From Bacteroidales bacterium (lineage in GTDB: Bacteria; Bacteroidota; Bacteroidia; Bacteroidales; FEN-979), in assembly GCA_030681475.1 (NCBI GenBank), contig JAUXWT010000071.1, positions 97,347 through 161,346 of the forward strand: 64,000 bases of DNA, written 5' to 3'. The translations under genes were made by a program, and so were the position numbers. The notes under the pieces were generated by a model. It searched no databases. It was not told the DNA's origin and saw nothing but the letters and a program-made list of their open reading frames with translations. Below are positions 1 to 7,804 of this stretch, piece after piece (position 1 is the first letter of the stretch; the number at the start of each line of letters is the position of its first letter).

Positions 1-704
1 CCGGATATTCTGTACTCGATTTTGCCTTCGAAATACATTCCGAGATTGGTTCTACTTGTACCGGGGCAATTGTAAATGGAAAAATGGTCCCGCTGAAACA
101 TATCCTTCAAAATGGGGACATGGTGAAAATCCTGACCTCAAAATCTCAGAAGCCCAATCCGGGATGGCTCGATATCGTGAAGAGTCCCCGAAACCTAGCC
201 CGTATAAAGCATGCGCTTAAAATGGTGGACTACAAGGAGGCAGAGTTTGGTAAGGAACTCATTAAAAACAAGGTGACCCAACTCGGTTATCAGTTTACCG
301 ATCCGCTTGTCAATAAACTTGCAGCATTTTTTGGTTACGAAACCATCATGGAACTCTACCAGCGTTTCGGCGAAGGGAAAGCTGACCTCAGCAAGATCAA
401 AAAGGCGCTGTTGAAAGAGGAGACCGGAATTCCGCATGAACCCGCAAAGGAAGAAACATTTCCCGAACGGATTTCGGGAGTGATGGCGGGCAAGGAGGAC
501 TTTGTCATCATTGATGCGAAGATCAAGTCGCTGCACTACCAGTTTGCCAGGTGCTGCAGCCCTGAACCCGGCGAGCACATTTTCGCCTTTGTCAGTGTTT
601 CCCAGGGAATTAAAATCCATAAAACAACCTGTACCAATGCCCATCAGCTGATCACTCGGTATCCTTATCGTGTGCTTGAAGCACGCTGGAAAGATAAAAC
701 ATGA
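1..704 (+). CDS. RelA/SpoT-family (p)ppGpp protein, C-terminal part, no ACT domain (5' end outside window)
   Basis: The frame is open from base 3 and has no start in the window, so this is the 3' part of a longer gene. The first residues read as a TGS domain (segment GAIVNGKMVPL, then NGDMVKILTSK), followed by the helical region (PNPGWLDIVKSPRNLARIKH) and the zinc-finger/conserved-cysteine region (FARCCSPEPGEHIFAFVS, then HKTTC). These belong to the regulatory half of long RelA/SpoT proteins, which make or break (p)ppGpp. The protein stops right after the segment YRVLEARWKDKT. Long family members normally carry a C-terminal ACT domain after this point, and none follows. The stop overlaps the start of the next gene in ATGA, so the end is real and translation is probably coupled to the ABC exporter genes. 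Catalytic domains cannot be judged from this window. Confidence 0.9.
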   Translation, partial: GYSVLDFAFEIHSEIGSTCTGAIVNGKMVPLKHILQNGDMVKILTSKSQKPNPGWLDIVKSPRNLARIKHALKMVDYKEAEFGKELIKNKVTQLGYQFTDPLVNKLAAFFGYETIMELYQRFGEGKADLSKIKKALLKEETGIPHEPAKEETFPERISGVMAGKEDFVIIDAKIKSLHYQFARCCSPEPGEHIFAFVSVSQGIKIHKTTCTNAHQLITRYPYRVLEARWKDKT

Positions 705-1462
705 ACGACCCCATCATTGAAGTCAGGAACATTCACAAATCATTCAAGACTGTGCAGGCAGTCAGGGGGATCGATCTGCATATTGGGGCCGGGCAGTTCG
801 TTGCGCTTTTGGGGCCGAATGGGGCTGGAAAGACCACCCTGGTTGAAATGATCGAAGGCATCCAGCAACCCGATTCGGGAGATATCCGGATCCTTGGAAA
901 AACCTGGAAAGGAAACGAAAAATATCTGCGGTACCTTATCGGACTTTCGCTTCAGGAGACCTATTTTATAGAGAAACTGACCGTATGGGAGACCATGCGT
1001 CTGTTTGCAAGTTTTTTCGCCATTGGCAAAGCCCGTTGTGGAGAGGTGTTGAACCTGATCGCATTGGAGGACAAGCGCAGAGCGTGGGTGGTTAATCTTT
1101 CCGGTGGGCAGCGCCAACGTCTCGCACTGGGGATCGCACTCCTCAACAATCCGAAAATACTGCTTCTCGATGAACCTACCACCGGCCTTGATCCGAATGC
1201 AAGGCGTGAAATCTGGTCGATCCTGCTGAAACTGAAAGAACAATCAAATACTTCCCTGATCCTCACAACCCATTACATGGAAGAAGCTGAACAACTTTGT
1301 GACTACATTGTGATCATCGATCATGGAAAAATATTAAAAGAGGGCACATTATCCGATTTACTGGGTGAAATTCAGGATCTACCGGTCAAACAGGCCTTGC
1401 CCCGAAAAATCACCCTCGATGACCTCTTTATTTCACTGACCGGACGCCACCTCAATGATTGA
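701..1462 (+). CDS. ABC-2 type exporter, ATP-binding subunit
   Basis: 253 residues with a complete ABC ATPase core: Walker A GPNGAGKTT near residue 39, signature LSGGQRQRL near 133, Walker B ILLLDEPTTGLDP near 153 and the switch histidine in LTTHYMEEAE. The length and the order of motifs fit the single-domain ATPases of ABC-2 exporters (drug, polysaccharide or Nod-type). It overlaps the Rel stop by four bases and the following permease start by eight bases, so the two exporter genes form one translational unit. The substrate cannot be told from sequence. Confidence 0.93.
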   Translation: MNDPIIEVRNIHKSFKTVQAVRGIDLHIGAGQFVALLGPNGAGKTTLVEMIEGIQQPDSGDIRILGKTWKGNEKYLRYLIGLSLQETYFIEKLTVWETMRLFASFFAIGKARCGEVLNLIALEDKRRAWVVNLSGGQRQRLALGIALLNNPKILLLDEPTTGLDPNARREIWSILLKLKEQSNTSLILTTHYMEEAEQLCDYIVIIDHGKILKEGTLSDLLGEIQDLPVKQALPRKITLDDLFISLTGRHLND

Positions 1463-2600
1463 ACGCCTGTCAAATAGTCAATTGCTCCAACTGATCCTGA
1501 CGAATGTCAAGGAGTTGACCCGTGAACCCGGGGTGCTTTTCTGGGGTATCATATTCCCCATCCTGATGTCGCTTGGTCTGGGGGTTGCCTTTACAAAGAA
1601 AAAAGATGTCATTACCAACATTGCCGTCACCGGACAGGAAAAGTTAATGACTGAGTCCCCGGATTCTACCTCAGCCATTATGTCGTTCCTTATGGCCAAC
1701 AATGCCGTTGCCGAAAAAGATAAAAAGGGAGTCGTAACCCGAAAACTCACAGTTCCTGATGATAAACTGGGCAATACTTCGTTCATTTTCCATTCATTAT
1801 CCTGGAAGGATGCGATGGTTATGCTTAAACGTGGTAATATAAATATCATCCTTGATGAGAAAAACGGCGTGATTCAGTATCATTTCGACCCGATGAACCC
1901 GGATGCACAATTGACCTATCTGAAATTGTCTAAGTTGTTGAACAGGACCCTGCCTGTTGATACCGTGCCTACTGCCGAAATAATACCACTAACCGTAAGT
2001 GGCACCCGGTATATCGACTTCCTTATCCCGGGATTGATCGCCATGGGGGTGATGATGTCGTGCATGTGGGGAGTGAGCTATGCCATCATCGAGCGACGTT
2101 CAAAAAAACTGTTGCGCCGCATGGTCGCCACACCGATGAAGCGGTCAAATTTTCTGATCGCCATGATCACCGTCAGGCTACTGATGAATTTTGTTGAGGC
2201 CGGACTGTTGTTCCTCTTTGCCTGGCTTGTCTTCAACATCACCATCCAGGGCAGTGTCTCCGCTTTGATCGTTTTGTTTATCTCCGGAAATTTTGCATTT
2301 GCCGGAATTGCCATTTTTATCTCATCGCATACGGCTAAAACCGAAGTGGGAAACGGGCTGATCAATGCGGTCAGCATGCCCATGATGGTTCTTTCGGGCG
2401 TGTTTTTCAGCTATCACAACTTTCCGGAATGGAGCATCCCCACCATACAAAAATTACCCCTCTCCATGATGGCCGACGGGATTCGCAGCATTATGATCGA
2501 AGGGGCAGGTTTTGCAGAAGTGGCAGTTCAAGGCATCTTCCTTAGCGCGATCGGAATTGTATTTTTCATCGCCGGAATGAGGCTATTCAGGTGGCATTGA
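1455..2600 (+). CDS. ABC-2 type transporter permease
   Basis: 381 residues. One N-terminal membrane segment (about residues 25-45) is followed by a long extracytoplasmic region of about 150 residues. A C-terminal block of five hydrophobic segments starts at FLIPGLIAMGVMMSCMWGVS. This is the ABC2_membrane_3-type layout. It forms the membrane pore for the ATPase encoded just upstream, with which it overlaps by eight bases. The conserved segment RRSKKLLRRMVATPMKR after the second membrane helix is typical of ABC-2 permeases. The gene ends just before a hairpin that terminates the convergent cold-shock gene and may serve both. Confidence 0.9.
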   Translation: MIERLSNSQLLQLILTNVKELTREPGVLFWGIIFPILMSLGLGVAFTKKKDVITNIAVTGQEKLMTESPDSTSAIMSFLMANNAVAEKDKKGVVTRKLTVPDDKLGNTSFIFHSLSWKDAMVMLKRGNINIILDEKNGVIQYHFDPMNPDAQLTYLKLSKLLNRTLPVDTVPTAEIIPLTVSGTRYIDFLIPGLIAMGVMMSCMWGVSYAIIERRSKKLLRRMVATPMKRSNFLIAMITVRLLMNFVEAGLLFLFAWLVFNITIQGSVSALIVLFISGNFAFAGIAIFISSHTAKTEVGNGLINAVSMPMMVLSGVFFSYHNFPEWSIPTIQKLPLSMMADGIRSIMIEGAGFAEVAVQGIFLSAIGIVFFIAGMRLFRWH

Positions 2601-2604
2601 GCAT

Positions 2605-2633
2605 AAAAAAAAGGCCGCCCTTTTGGGACGGCC
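2605..2633 (-). terminator. Rho-independent terminator of the cold-shock gene
   Basis: Read on the minus strand, a GC-rich hairpin (GGCCGtCCC, loop of four, GGGCGGCC, one bulged base) is followed directly by eight T. It lies between two convergent genes. On the plus strand the hairpin is present but the T tract after it is poor, so termination should be strongest for the minus-strand gene. Confidence 0.85.
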
Positions 2634-2661
2634 TCTCAGATTAAAATCGGTTTGGTTAAGC

Positions 2662-2853
2662 TTATACCAGTTTAACATTTACAGCATTTAACCCTTTTTT
2701 TCCTTCGGTCAGGTCGAATGTTACTTCGTCATTTTCCCTGATACGATCAATTAAACCAGAGGCATGAACGAAATATTCTTTGCCTGTTTCCGAGTCCATA
2801 ATAAATCCAAATCCTTTTGACTCATTAAAGAATTTTACTTTTCCATTTTTCAT
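2662..2853 (-). CDS. Cold-shock domain protein (CspA family)
   Basis: 63 residues forming a single cold-shock OB-fold. The RNA-binding motifs RNP1 (KGFGFI) and RNP2 (YFVHAS) are both present. The family binds single-stranded RNA and DNA and melts mRNA structure. The gene has its own promoter about 30 bases upstream and a clear terminator, so it is monocistronic. A DEAD-box helicase lies just upstream on the same strand, a pairing that fits shared work on RNA structure at low temperature. The C-terminus (GLNAVNVKLV) is normal and the length fits the shortest family members. Confidence 0.95.
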   Translation of the reverse strand: MKNGKVKFFNESKGFGFIMDSETGKEYFVHASGLIDRIRENDEVTFDLTEGKKGLNAVNVKLV

Positions 2854-2882
2854 AATAATGATGTAATTAAAAATAATATTTG

Positions 2883-2912
2883 CAAAGGTATAGATAAAAA
2901 TTATAAGATCAA
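2883..2912 (-). promoter_or_regulatory. Bacteroidota-type promoter of the cold-shock gene
   Basis: On the minus strand TTG is followed by 19 bases and then TACCTTTG, matching the Bacteroidota primary-sigma consensus (TTTG/TTG, 19-21 bases, TAnnTTTG). It lies about 30 bases upstream of the ATG at 2853. Confidence 0.7.
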
Positions 2913-2934
2913 CGAAATAAAAAAAAACGTTAAT

Positions 2935-4131
2935 TTATTTCTTCCTGAAACCACCTTTACGGAATGTTCCTTTGTGTTTCTTCGGATCGAAAACCGGACC
3001 CTCCCCAAGATGAATTGGGATGGCCCCTTTGTAGATGGATTTGCCAAGCAAGGTCTCGATGGTGGCAAACTTCCCTTGGTCTTTCTCGTTGATGAGTGTG
3101 ATGGCAGCCCCTTTGGCTTGCGCACGTGCCGTGCGGCCGATACGGTGTATATAGTCCTCTCCGTCATTTGGCACATCGTAATTGATCACCATGTCAATAT
3201 CCTCAATATCGATGCCACGGGAAACAATATCTGTCGCAACGAGGATATTCAGTTTCTTGCTCCTGAAACTGTTTAAAACCTTTTCCCGTTCAGGTTGATC
3301 AAGGTCTGAGTGGATATCATCTGCGTTAAGCCGTAATTTTTTCAGGGAAGCGCTCAACTGTTTTGTGGCGCTTTTGGTAGAACAGAAGATCAGGATGCTT
3401 TTCAACTTAATATCCTTTAAAAGATATTGTACGATTGGGATTTTCTGATTATCATATACCACGTAGGCCATCTGAAGTATATTTTCAGCAGGTTTAGAGG
3501 GGGCAATGTTGATTTCTACCGGCTGATTAAGGATTTTTCTTGCAAGCTCGCGCATGTCTTTTGGCATGGTTGCTGTAAAACACAGGGTTTGCCTCTCTTT
3601 CGGAACATACGACATGATCTTTAGGATATCATCGTAGAATCCCATGTCAAGCATCCGGTCGGCTTCGTCGAGTATGAGGTACCGGAGACTGGAAAGGTTC
3701 ACATATCCCATGTTCAGATGCGCGATCATCCGGCCGGGGGTGCATATCACGATATCCGCCCCGTTGGCAAGCGCCTGTCGTTCACGCGAAAATGAAGCGC
3801 CATCGGTACCCCCGTACACAGGGATGGAACCGACCGAAGTAAAATAGGACAATCCCTGCATGTGCTGATCAATCTGCTGGGCCAGTTCCCTCGTGGGAAC
3901 AATGACCAGCGCCTTGATGGCGTCATCATGGGGTGTTGAAATAATCTTCTGGATGATCGGAAGAAGGAATGCCGCCGTTTTACCGGTACCGGTCTGAGCC
4001 GACCCGATAAGATCTTTCCCGTCTAAAATCGCAGGAATCGCCTGCACCTGAATAGGGGTGGCGGTTTCGTACCCCAAGGCTTCAATACCTTCAATTAACC
4101 GCTCTTCGAAACCAAAATCGTGAAAAGTCAA
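2935..4131 (-). CDS. DEAD-box ATP-dependent RNA helicase (RhlE-like)
   Basis: 398 residues with the full set of helicase motifs: Q motif (GYETATPIQVQAIP), motif I AQTGTGKT, Ia PTRELAQQ, TPGR, motif II DEAD in LDEADRMLD, motif III as TAT instead of the usual SAT, and motif VI HRIGRTAR. After the two RecA-like domains there is only a short basic tail (PKKHKGTFRKGGFRKK) that would help bind RNA. The family unwinds short RNA duplexes during ribosome assembly and mRNA turnover. The gene stands alone between a promoter-like element and the cold-shock gene. Confidence 0.95.
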   Translation of the reverse strand: MTFHDFGFEERLIEGIEALGYETATPIQVQAIPAILDGKDLIGSAQTGTGKTAAFLLPIIQKIISTPHDDAIKALVIVPTRELAQQIDQHMQGLSYFTSVGSIPVYGGTDGASFSRERQALANGADIVICTPGRMIAHLNMGYVNLSSLRYLILDEADRMLDMGFYDDILKIMSYVPKERQTLCFTATMPKDMRELARKILNQPVEINIAPSKPAENILQMAYVVYDNQKIPIVQYLLKDIKLKSILIFCSTKSATKQLSASLKKLRLNADDIHSDLDQPEREKVLNSFRSKKLNILVATDIVSRGIDIEDIDMVINYDVPNDGEDYIHRIGRTARAQAKGAAITLINEKDQGKFATIETLLGKSIYKGAIPIHLGEGPVFDPKKHKGTFRKGGFRKK

Positions 4132-4148
4132 AATGCTGAAATATTTTG

Positions 4149-4156
4149 CAAAGGTA
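4149..4156 (-). promoter_or_regulatory. Probable -7 element of the helicase gene
   Basis: TACCTTTG on the minus strand, matching TAnnTTTG, 18 bases upstream of the helicase ATG. No good TTG element is seen at the matching upstream distance, so support is partial. Confidence 0.45.
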
Positions 4157-4202
4157 ATATAAAAAGTGAACGGGTGGACAGGGGGACGCAGGCCAGACCA
4201 TT

Positions 4203-4231
4203 AATTCATAATTCGTAATTCGTAATTCGAA
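4203..4231. repeat. Short tandem repeat, ATTCGTA/TTACGAA family
   Basis: Three to four degenerate copies of ATTCGTA (minus strand TACGAAT). The repeat overlaps the 3' end of the GH47 gene and encodes its last residues, RITNYEL, including the TGA stop. Relatives occur near 6361, 36070, 55027 and 59262. Confidence 0.75.
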
Positions 4232-5588
4232 AGGGGTGTGCTTCAGTATTAAATACTACTTTCCTCAGGTCGAGCGTGTTTTCAGGGGCAAAAAGCAGGT
4301 AGGCATATTTCAGAGTTTCGGCGAGGAAAAAACTTTCCATTGAATCGGATAATTCATAGGTATTAACATTTTTTATCGCTGCAAAACCGGCTTTGGTCCT
4401 GCACCTTTTAAGTATATCTGAGATCATGCGCTGTCCCATCTTCAGGTATTCCTGGTCTTTGGTTCGTCGATAGAGGTAAAAGCAGCTTTCAATATTCTCG
4501 GGACGTAACAGATAGGAAGGGTTGGTTACACGGTTCGTCCTGAAGTTGAACTCCTCGGGTTCGATGTTGAATGCTGTCCACATGAAAAAGTTGCCCTTTT
4601 GGATTTTCCCTGCCATTGCCGTATCTCCGGCCAGCGCCAGGATGCCGGAGTAGAAAGCATCCAGGGAGCCATACAATGAATTGGTCTCCTTGCCCGATTT
4701 CATATCCACCCGGGTGAAATACCAGCCGGATGGAACCTCGGTCAAAAGGTGTTTTTTAATGGCTCTGTTATGAATTTCCCACGCGAGCTTACAATCTTTG
4801 TCGCCAAATAGTAACCATGCCTTGAACAGATATTCGTAATAAGAATCTATTCTTGCTCCGATCTGGCTTTCCGTATTCTGCCACTCACCTGTATTTACAT
4901 CAATGGTTGTTCCGACCAGATCGTTGTCGCTGCGGCGCCTGAATACTTCAAAAGCTGCTTTCTTCGCTGTCTTGTAATAGGTCGAATCACCTGTATATTC
5001 GGTCATCTTACCGAATTCAAGCAGATAGGTGCCGATTTCGGCAGGATTACTTAGTGAATCACGGGTTTTTCCCGTTTTAAGGTTCACAAAACGGTAAGGC
5101 ATCCCGGTGGGGGAGTTGAACGCCCGCAGCAAACGGGCAGCAAGGTCTTCTGCCAGAACCATAAACTGTTTATCGCCCGATAATTCAAAGGATGACAGCA
5201 AGCCGCCAAGCAGGCGGATGTTGATCTCAAACAATTGTACCTCCTGGTCCACATCGAAGGTCAAACCGGAAATGACCATCTCTTTTGCTTCCTTTGCCTC
5301 CTCGTTCAACCCGAGCAGATAAAAGGTATCGTAGGCATCCAATGGGGTCATCAGGAAAGATATTCCATACCAGTTATGACCTGTTTTACTGATTGGCTTC
5401 AGGGCATCAAATCCCGGAGCATATTTTTTATAACCACGCCAGGCGTGACGGCAGGCCGATTTTATTTTTTTACATTGAGCGGCCTTCTGCCTGTCTGAAA
5501 ATCGCTTTTGTGATTGCCCGGGAATTGAAAAAGCCAATGCAAATAATGCAACCAATGCAACCAATGCAAGTCTGGGATTGTCTTTCAT
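4206..5588 (-). CDS. Glycoside hydrolase family 47 alpha-mannosidase, exported
   Basis: 460 residues. A signal peptide (residues 1-26) is followed by a GH47 catalytic domain, an (alpha/alpha)7 barrel that removes alpha-1,2-linked mannose with inversion, using a calcium ion. Family landmarks are all visible: AWRGYKKYAPGFDALKP, the acid in LFEINIRLLGGLLSSFELSG, ARIDSYYEYLFK, LRPENIESCFYLYRRT, DSMESFFLAETLKYAYLLF and the calcium-binding threonine in FNTEAHPF. GH47 is best known from eukaryotic N-glycan trimming, and bacterial members are fewer. The start overlaps the stop of the upstream kinase-like gene in TAATG, so translation is coupled. Oddly, the signal-peptide core (LALVALVALFALAF) is written by a 9-bp DNA repeat and the last seven residues by another repeat. 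Confidence 0.88.
   Translation of the reverse strand: MKDNPRLALVALVALFALAFSIPGQSQKRFSDRQKAAQCKKIKSACRHAWRGYKKYAPGFDALKPISKTGHNWYGISFLMTPLDAYDTFYLLGLNEEAKEAKEMVISGLTFDVDQEVQLFEINIRLLGGLLSSFELSGDKQFMVLAEDLAARLLRAFNSPTGMPYRFVNLKTGKTRDSLSNPAEIGTYLLEFGKMTEYTGDSTYYKTAKKAAFEVFRRRSDNDLVGTTIDVNTGEWQNTESQIGARIDSYYEYLFKAWLLFGDKDCKLAWEIHNRAIKKHLLTEVPSGWYFTRVDMKSGKETNSLYGSLDAFYSGILALAGDTAMAGKIQKGNFFMWTAFNIEPEEFNFRTNRVTNPSYLLRPENIESCFYLYRRTKDQEYLKMGQRMISDILKRCRTKAGFAAIKNVNTYELSDSMESFFLAETLKYAYLLFAPENTLDLRKVVFNTEAHPFRITNYEL
5535..5570. repeat. Four copies of the 9-bp repeat CAATGCAAC
   Basis: Units are caatgcaaa, taatgcaac, caatgcaac and caatgcaag. The repeat is in frame with the GH47 gene and, read on its coding strand as GCATTGGTT units, gives the hydrophobic core of the signal peptide. 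The same 9-mer in the opposite orientation relative to the coding strand occurs at 26773-26817. Confidence 0.85.
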
Positions 5589-6277
5589 TAAATCAATTTT
5601 TTGATTTTCATCAGGCCGAGGATGGTTCCTACAATTTCCTCATTTGACAAGGAACTGCAGTTTAAAGCGATATTAAAAAAGTAAGGTTGAAAACTACCAA
5701 CCGTCAGCATCTCAACGAAGGCATCCCGTTTGTTATCCATCTCAACTACAAGCTTTGAGGATTCCGCCTTGCTTAGGTTCCTGGATTTACATATTGCTTT
5801 GGTACGCCATTCCAATGTAGCCTGTAACCTGATGTGTATGGTGTTGGGGAAATCCTGAAGAATACCACTTCCGCCCCTGCCAACGATCACCACATAACCC
5901 TGCCCGGCGATTGATCTGACCACCGAGGTGATTGTTTTCCGTATCCGGTGATTGCTTACATAGGATTGGGAAAATGAAGCAAGCACATCTTCCACCAATC
6001 CATATCCTCCCAGGCTCATCATATAATTGACCTCCGTTGGATTCAGATCCAGTTGCCTTGCCATGGCTTCAACAATCTCCTTGTTTATAAATTTCCATTG
6101 TTGGGGATTCGCAGGATTATGATATTGGTTCAGTTCTTTTGTAAGAAGTTGCGCGATCAACTTCGACGGACATCCAAACTCTCTTGATATCGTCACAACC
6201 GGGCCCTGACCGGGCTGCGAATCATATCCCCGATCCGAAAAAACGCGATCCATGTATTCGCGTAATAGATTTTCCAC
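5588..6277 (-). CDS. Cytidylate-kinase-like family protein
   Basis: 229 residues. The N-terminal segment VTISREFGCPSKLIAQLL matches the Cytidylate_kin2 type of nucleoside monophosphate kinase fold, in which the classical P-loop is altered. Further family features are GRGGSGILQDFPNTIHIRLQA and a C-terminal stretch with the segment AFVEMLTVGSFQPYFFNIALNC. The substrate is not established for this family. The start is taken as GTG at 6277 because a strong Shine-Dalgarno sequence (AAGGAGGAGGA) lies right before it; an ATG eight codons later is the alternative. The gene has a good promoter and its stop overlaps the GH47 start in TAATG. That coupling of a cytoplasmic kinase-like protein with a secreted mannosidase is unusual. 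Confidence 0.8.
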   Translation of the reverse strand: MENLLREYMDRVFSDRGYDSQPGQGPVVTISREFGCPSKLIAQLLTKELNQYHNPANPQQWKFINKEIVEAMARQLDLNPTEVNYMMSLGGYGLVEDVLASFSQSYVSNHRIRKTITSVVRSIAGQGYVVIVGRGGSGILQDFPNTIHIRLQATLEWRTKAICKSRNLSKAESSKLVVEMDNKRDAFVEMLTVGSFQPYFFNIALNCSSLSNEEIVGTILGLMKIKKLI

Positions 6278-6308
6278 TCCTCCTCCTTATCTTACTGGTG
6301 AACTAATA

Positions 6309-6339
6309 CAAATTTACGCATAAAACGTCCTGATTCCAA
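6309..6339 (-). promoter_or_regulatory. Bacteroidota-type promoter for the kinase-like/GH47 operon
   Basis: Minus strand TTG, 20 bases, TAAATTTG, a full match to the consensus spacing, about 32 bases upstream of the GTG start. A Shine-Dalgarno sequence AAGGAGGAGGA at about 6278-6288 supports the GTG start and is unusual in this phylum. Confidence 0.7.
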
Positions 6340-6360
6340 ATGTAAGCTTCCGGATAAATC

Positions 6361-6385
6361 GTTATTTGTCACTTGTTATTCGTAA
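6361..6385. repeat. Degenerate repeat TTATTCGTA/TTGTCAC at the tolC-like 3' end
   Basis: A short degenerate array related to the ATTCGTA family. It encodes the last residues (FTNNK) and the stop codon of the outer-membrane efflux protein. Confidence 0.5.
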
Positions 6386-7700
6386 ATCTCTCAAGTAATT
6401 TCCCGCTCAACTGTTCAATTTCCACTTCGGCTTTTTTTGCCTCGAATTGTGACAGGATCAACTGGTACTCTGCATCAATCAACTTTTGCTGAATTTCACG
6501 AAGTTCAATGTCGTTGATGCTGCCCAGTTTGTATTTTTCGAATGCAATGTTTACGTTTTGACGGGCAACAGTAATATTGACAGTCTGCATTTTTACGATT
6601 TCAAGGTTCGCCTTGTACTCAAGATGGTTTTTGTATAAAATGGTTTTAAGTCCCAACCCGACATCCTGCACTTCTATTTCTGCTGAATTCATAAGTAATT
6701 TCGCATTTTTAACCGTCCGGTTCACGTTGAATCCGTTAAAAAGGTTGTAGGTCAGATTTAATCCATAGGCAGGCCCGTAACTCCGGTTGTAAAGCAGAAA
6801 CCCTGTTTGTGAATTCAGCGTGCTGAAATTATAACCTGTCATTAAATTGAGTTTCGGGTACCTGCCCGATTGTGCCTGGCGTACGTTAAGCCTTGCCAGA
6901 TCCTGGTTCAGCCGCACCCCGGTCAGGCGGGAGTTTTGCCTCAGCGCATCCTGCATTATGCTGTCATAAGATCTTGGTGCACTGAGTTGAATGGAATCAT
7001 GGATCTCAAGAGAAGTTGAAGGATCGCGACAGAGAAGCTGGTTGAAATCGGCACATGTGCTTTCCAACATGACAAGTTGATTGATAAGGCGTGTGCTGTC
7101 GGCATTGAGATCGACTGTTGATTGCAACAGCATCAGTTGTGAACCGGAACCCAGCGATACTTTCGCGGTGGCAATGCGTTTTCGTTGCTCCGAGAGTTCA
7201 ACGGCATCCCGGGCTACCCTGACCAGCTTCTGCATCTGGATAATGCTGTAATATGTCAGCGATATATCAGAAACAGCGCCCTCTAAAATGATCCGGGTAC
7301 CATTTTCACCAAGGTCTTCAAGGGTCCCAAGCATTTTTTTGCTTACAAACATGTTCATCCCGTCGAACAACGTCCAATTCATCTGTACTCCAGCATTCAG
7401 GGTATTGCTTCTGCCGTTTGCAATGTCTTTCACAGTACCGCCGAACTGCTCCTGGTGTGTGGTGTTGATGTTGTTGTTTTGACTGACATTCAGGTTAAGT
7501 GTAGGCAGAAACCCCGCATTTCCAAGGGTGTTGTTGTTTTTCAACACATCCACATCATTTTTTTGAAGGATGATGGAGTAATTGTTCATCAGGCCAATCT
7601 CCAGCGCCTTTTGCAAAGAAATCACCTCCTGGGAATATGAAAAACCAGTAAAAATTAAAAGAAAAACTAATGTAAAATTACCTACCAATGGTTTTATCAT
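6369..7700 (-). CDS. TolC-family outer membrane efflux protein
   Basis: 443 residues with a signal peptide (cleavage probably after GFSYSQ, residues 1-24) and the duplicated long helical pattern of the outer-membrane efflux family, beginning VISLQKALEIGLMNNYSIILQKNDV and ending in a second coil about residues 330-430. It forms the trimeric outer-membrane exit duct. It follows the membrane-fusion and RND genes on the same strand, so the three make a complete tripartite pump. Between the RND stop and this start lies only the repeat array at 7701-7804. Confidence 0.92.
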   Translation of the reverse strand: MIKPLVGNFTLVFLLIFTGFSYSQEVISLQKALEIGLMNNYSIILQKNDVDVLKNNNTLGNAGFLPTLNLNVSQNNNINTTHQEQFGGTVKDIANGRSNTLNAGVQMNWTLFDGMNMFVSKKMLGTLEDLGENGTRIILEGAVSDISLTYYSIIQMQKLVRVARDAVELSEQRKRIATAKVSLGSGSQLMLLQSTVDLNADSTRLINQLVMLESTCADFNQLLCRDPSTSLEIHDSIQLSAPRSYDSIMQDALRQNSRLTGVRLNQDLARLNVRQAQSGRYPKLNLMTGYNFSTLNSQTGFLLYNRSYGPAYGLNLTYNLFNGFNVNRTVKNAKLLMNSAEIEVQDVGLGLKTILYKNHLEYKANLEIVKMQTVNITVARQNVNIAFEKYKLGSINDIELREIQQKLIDAEYQLILSQFEAKKAEVEIEQLSGKLLERFTNNK

Positions 7701-7804
7701 ACTGTCACCCTGTTACCCTGTTACCTTATCACCCTGTTACCCTGTCACCCTGTTACCTTGTCACCCTGTTACCCTGTCATCCTGTTACCCTGGCACCCTG
7801 TTTC
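7701..7804. repeat. Tandem array of about thirteen 8-bp units ACCCTGTT/ACCCTGTC
   Basis: Degenerate 8-bp units (caccctgt, taccctgt, taccttat and so on) run without spacers from the start codon of the TolC gene into the RND gene. The last eight codons of the RND protein and its TGA stop are written by the array. It is not a CRISPR because there are no spacers. Confidence 0.9.

Noticed and set aside
7701-7804. Possible CRISPR array
   Set aside because: The 8-bp units are directly adjacent and degenerate, with no spacers and no cas genes nearby.
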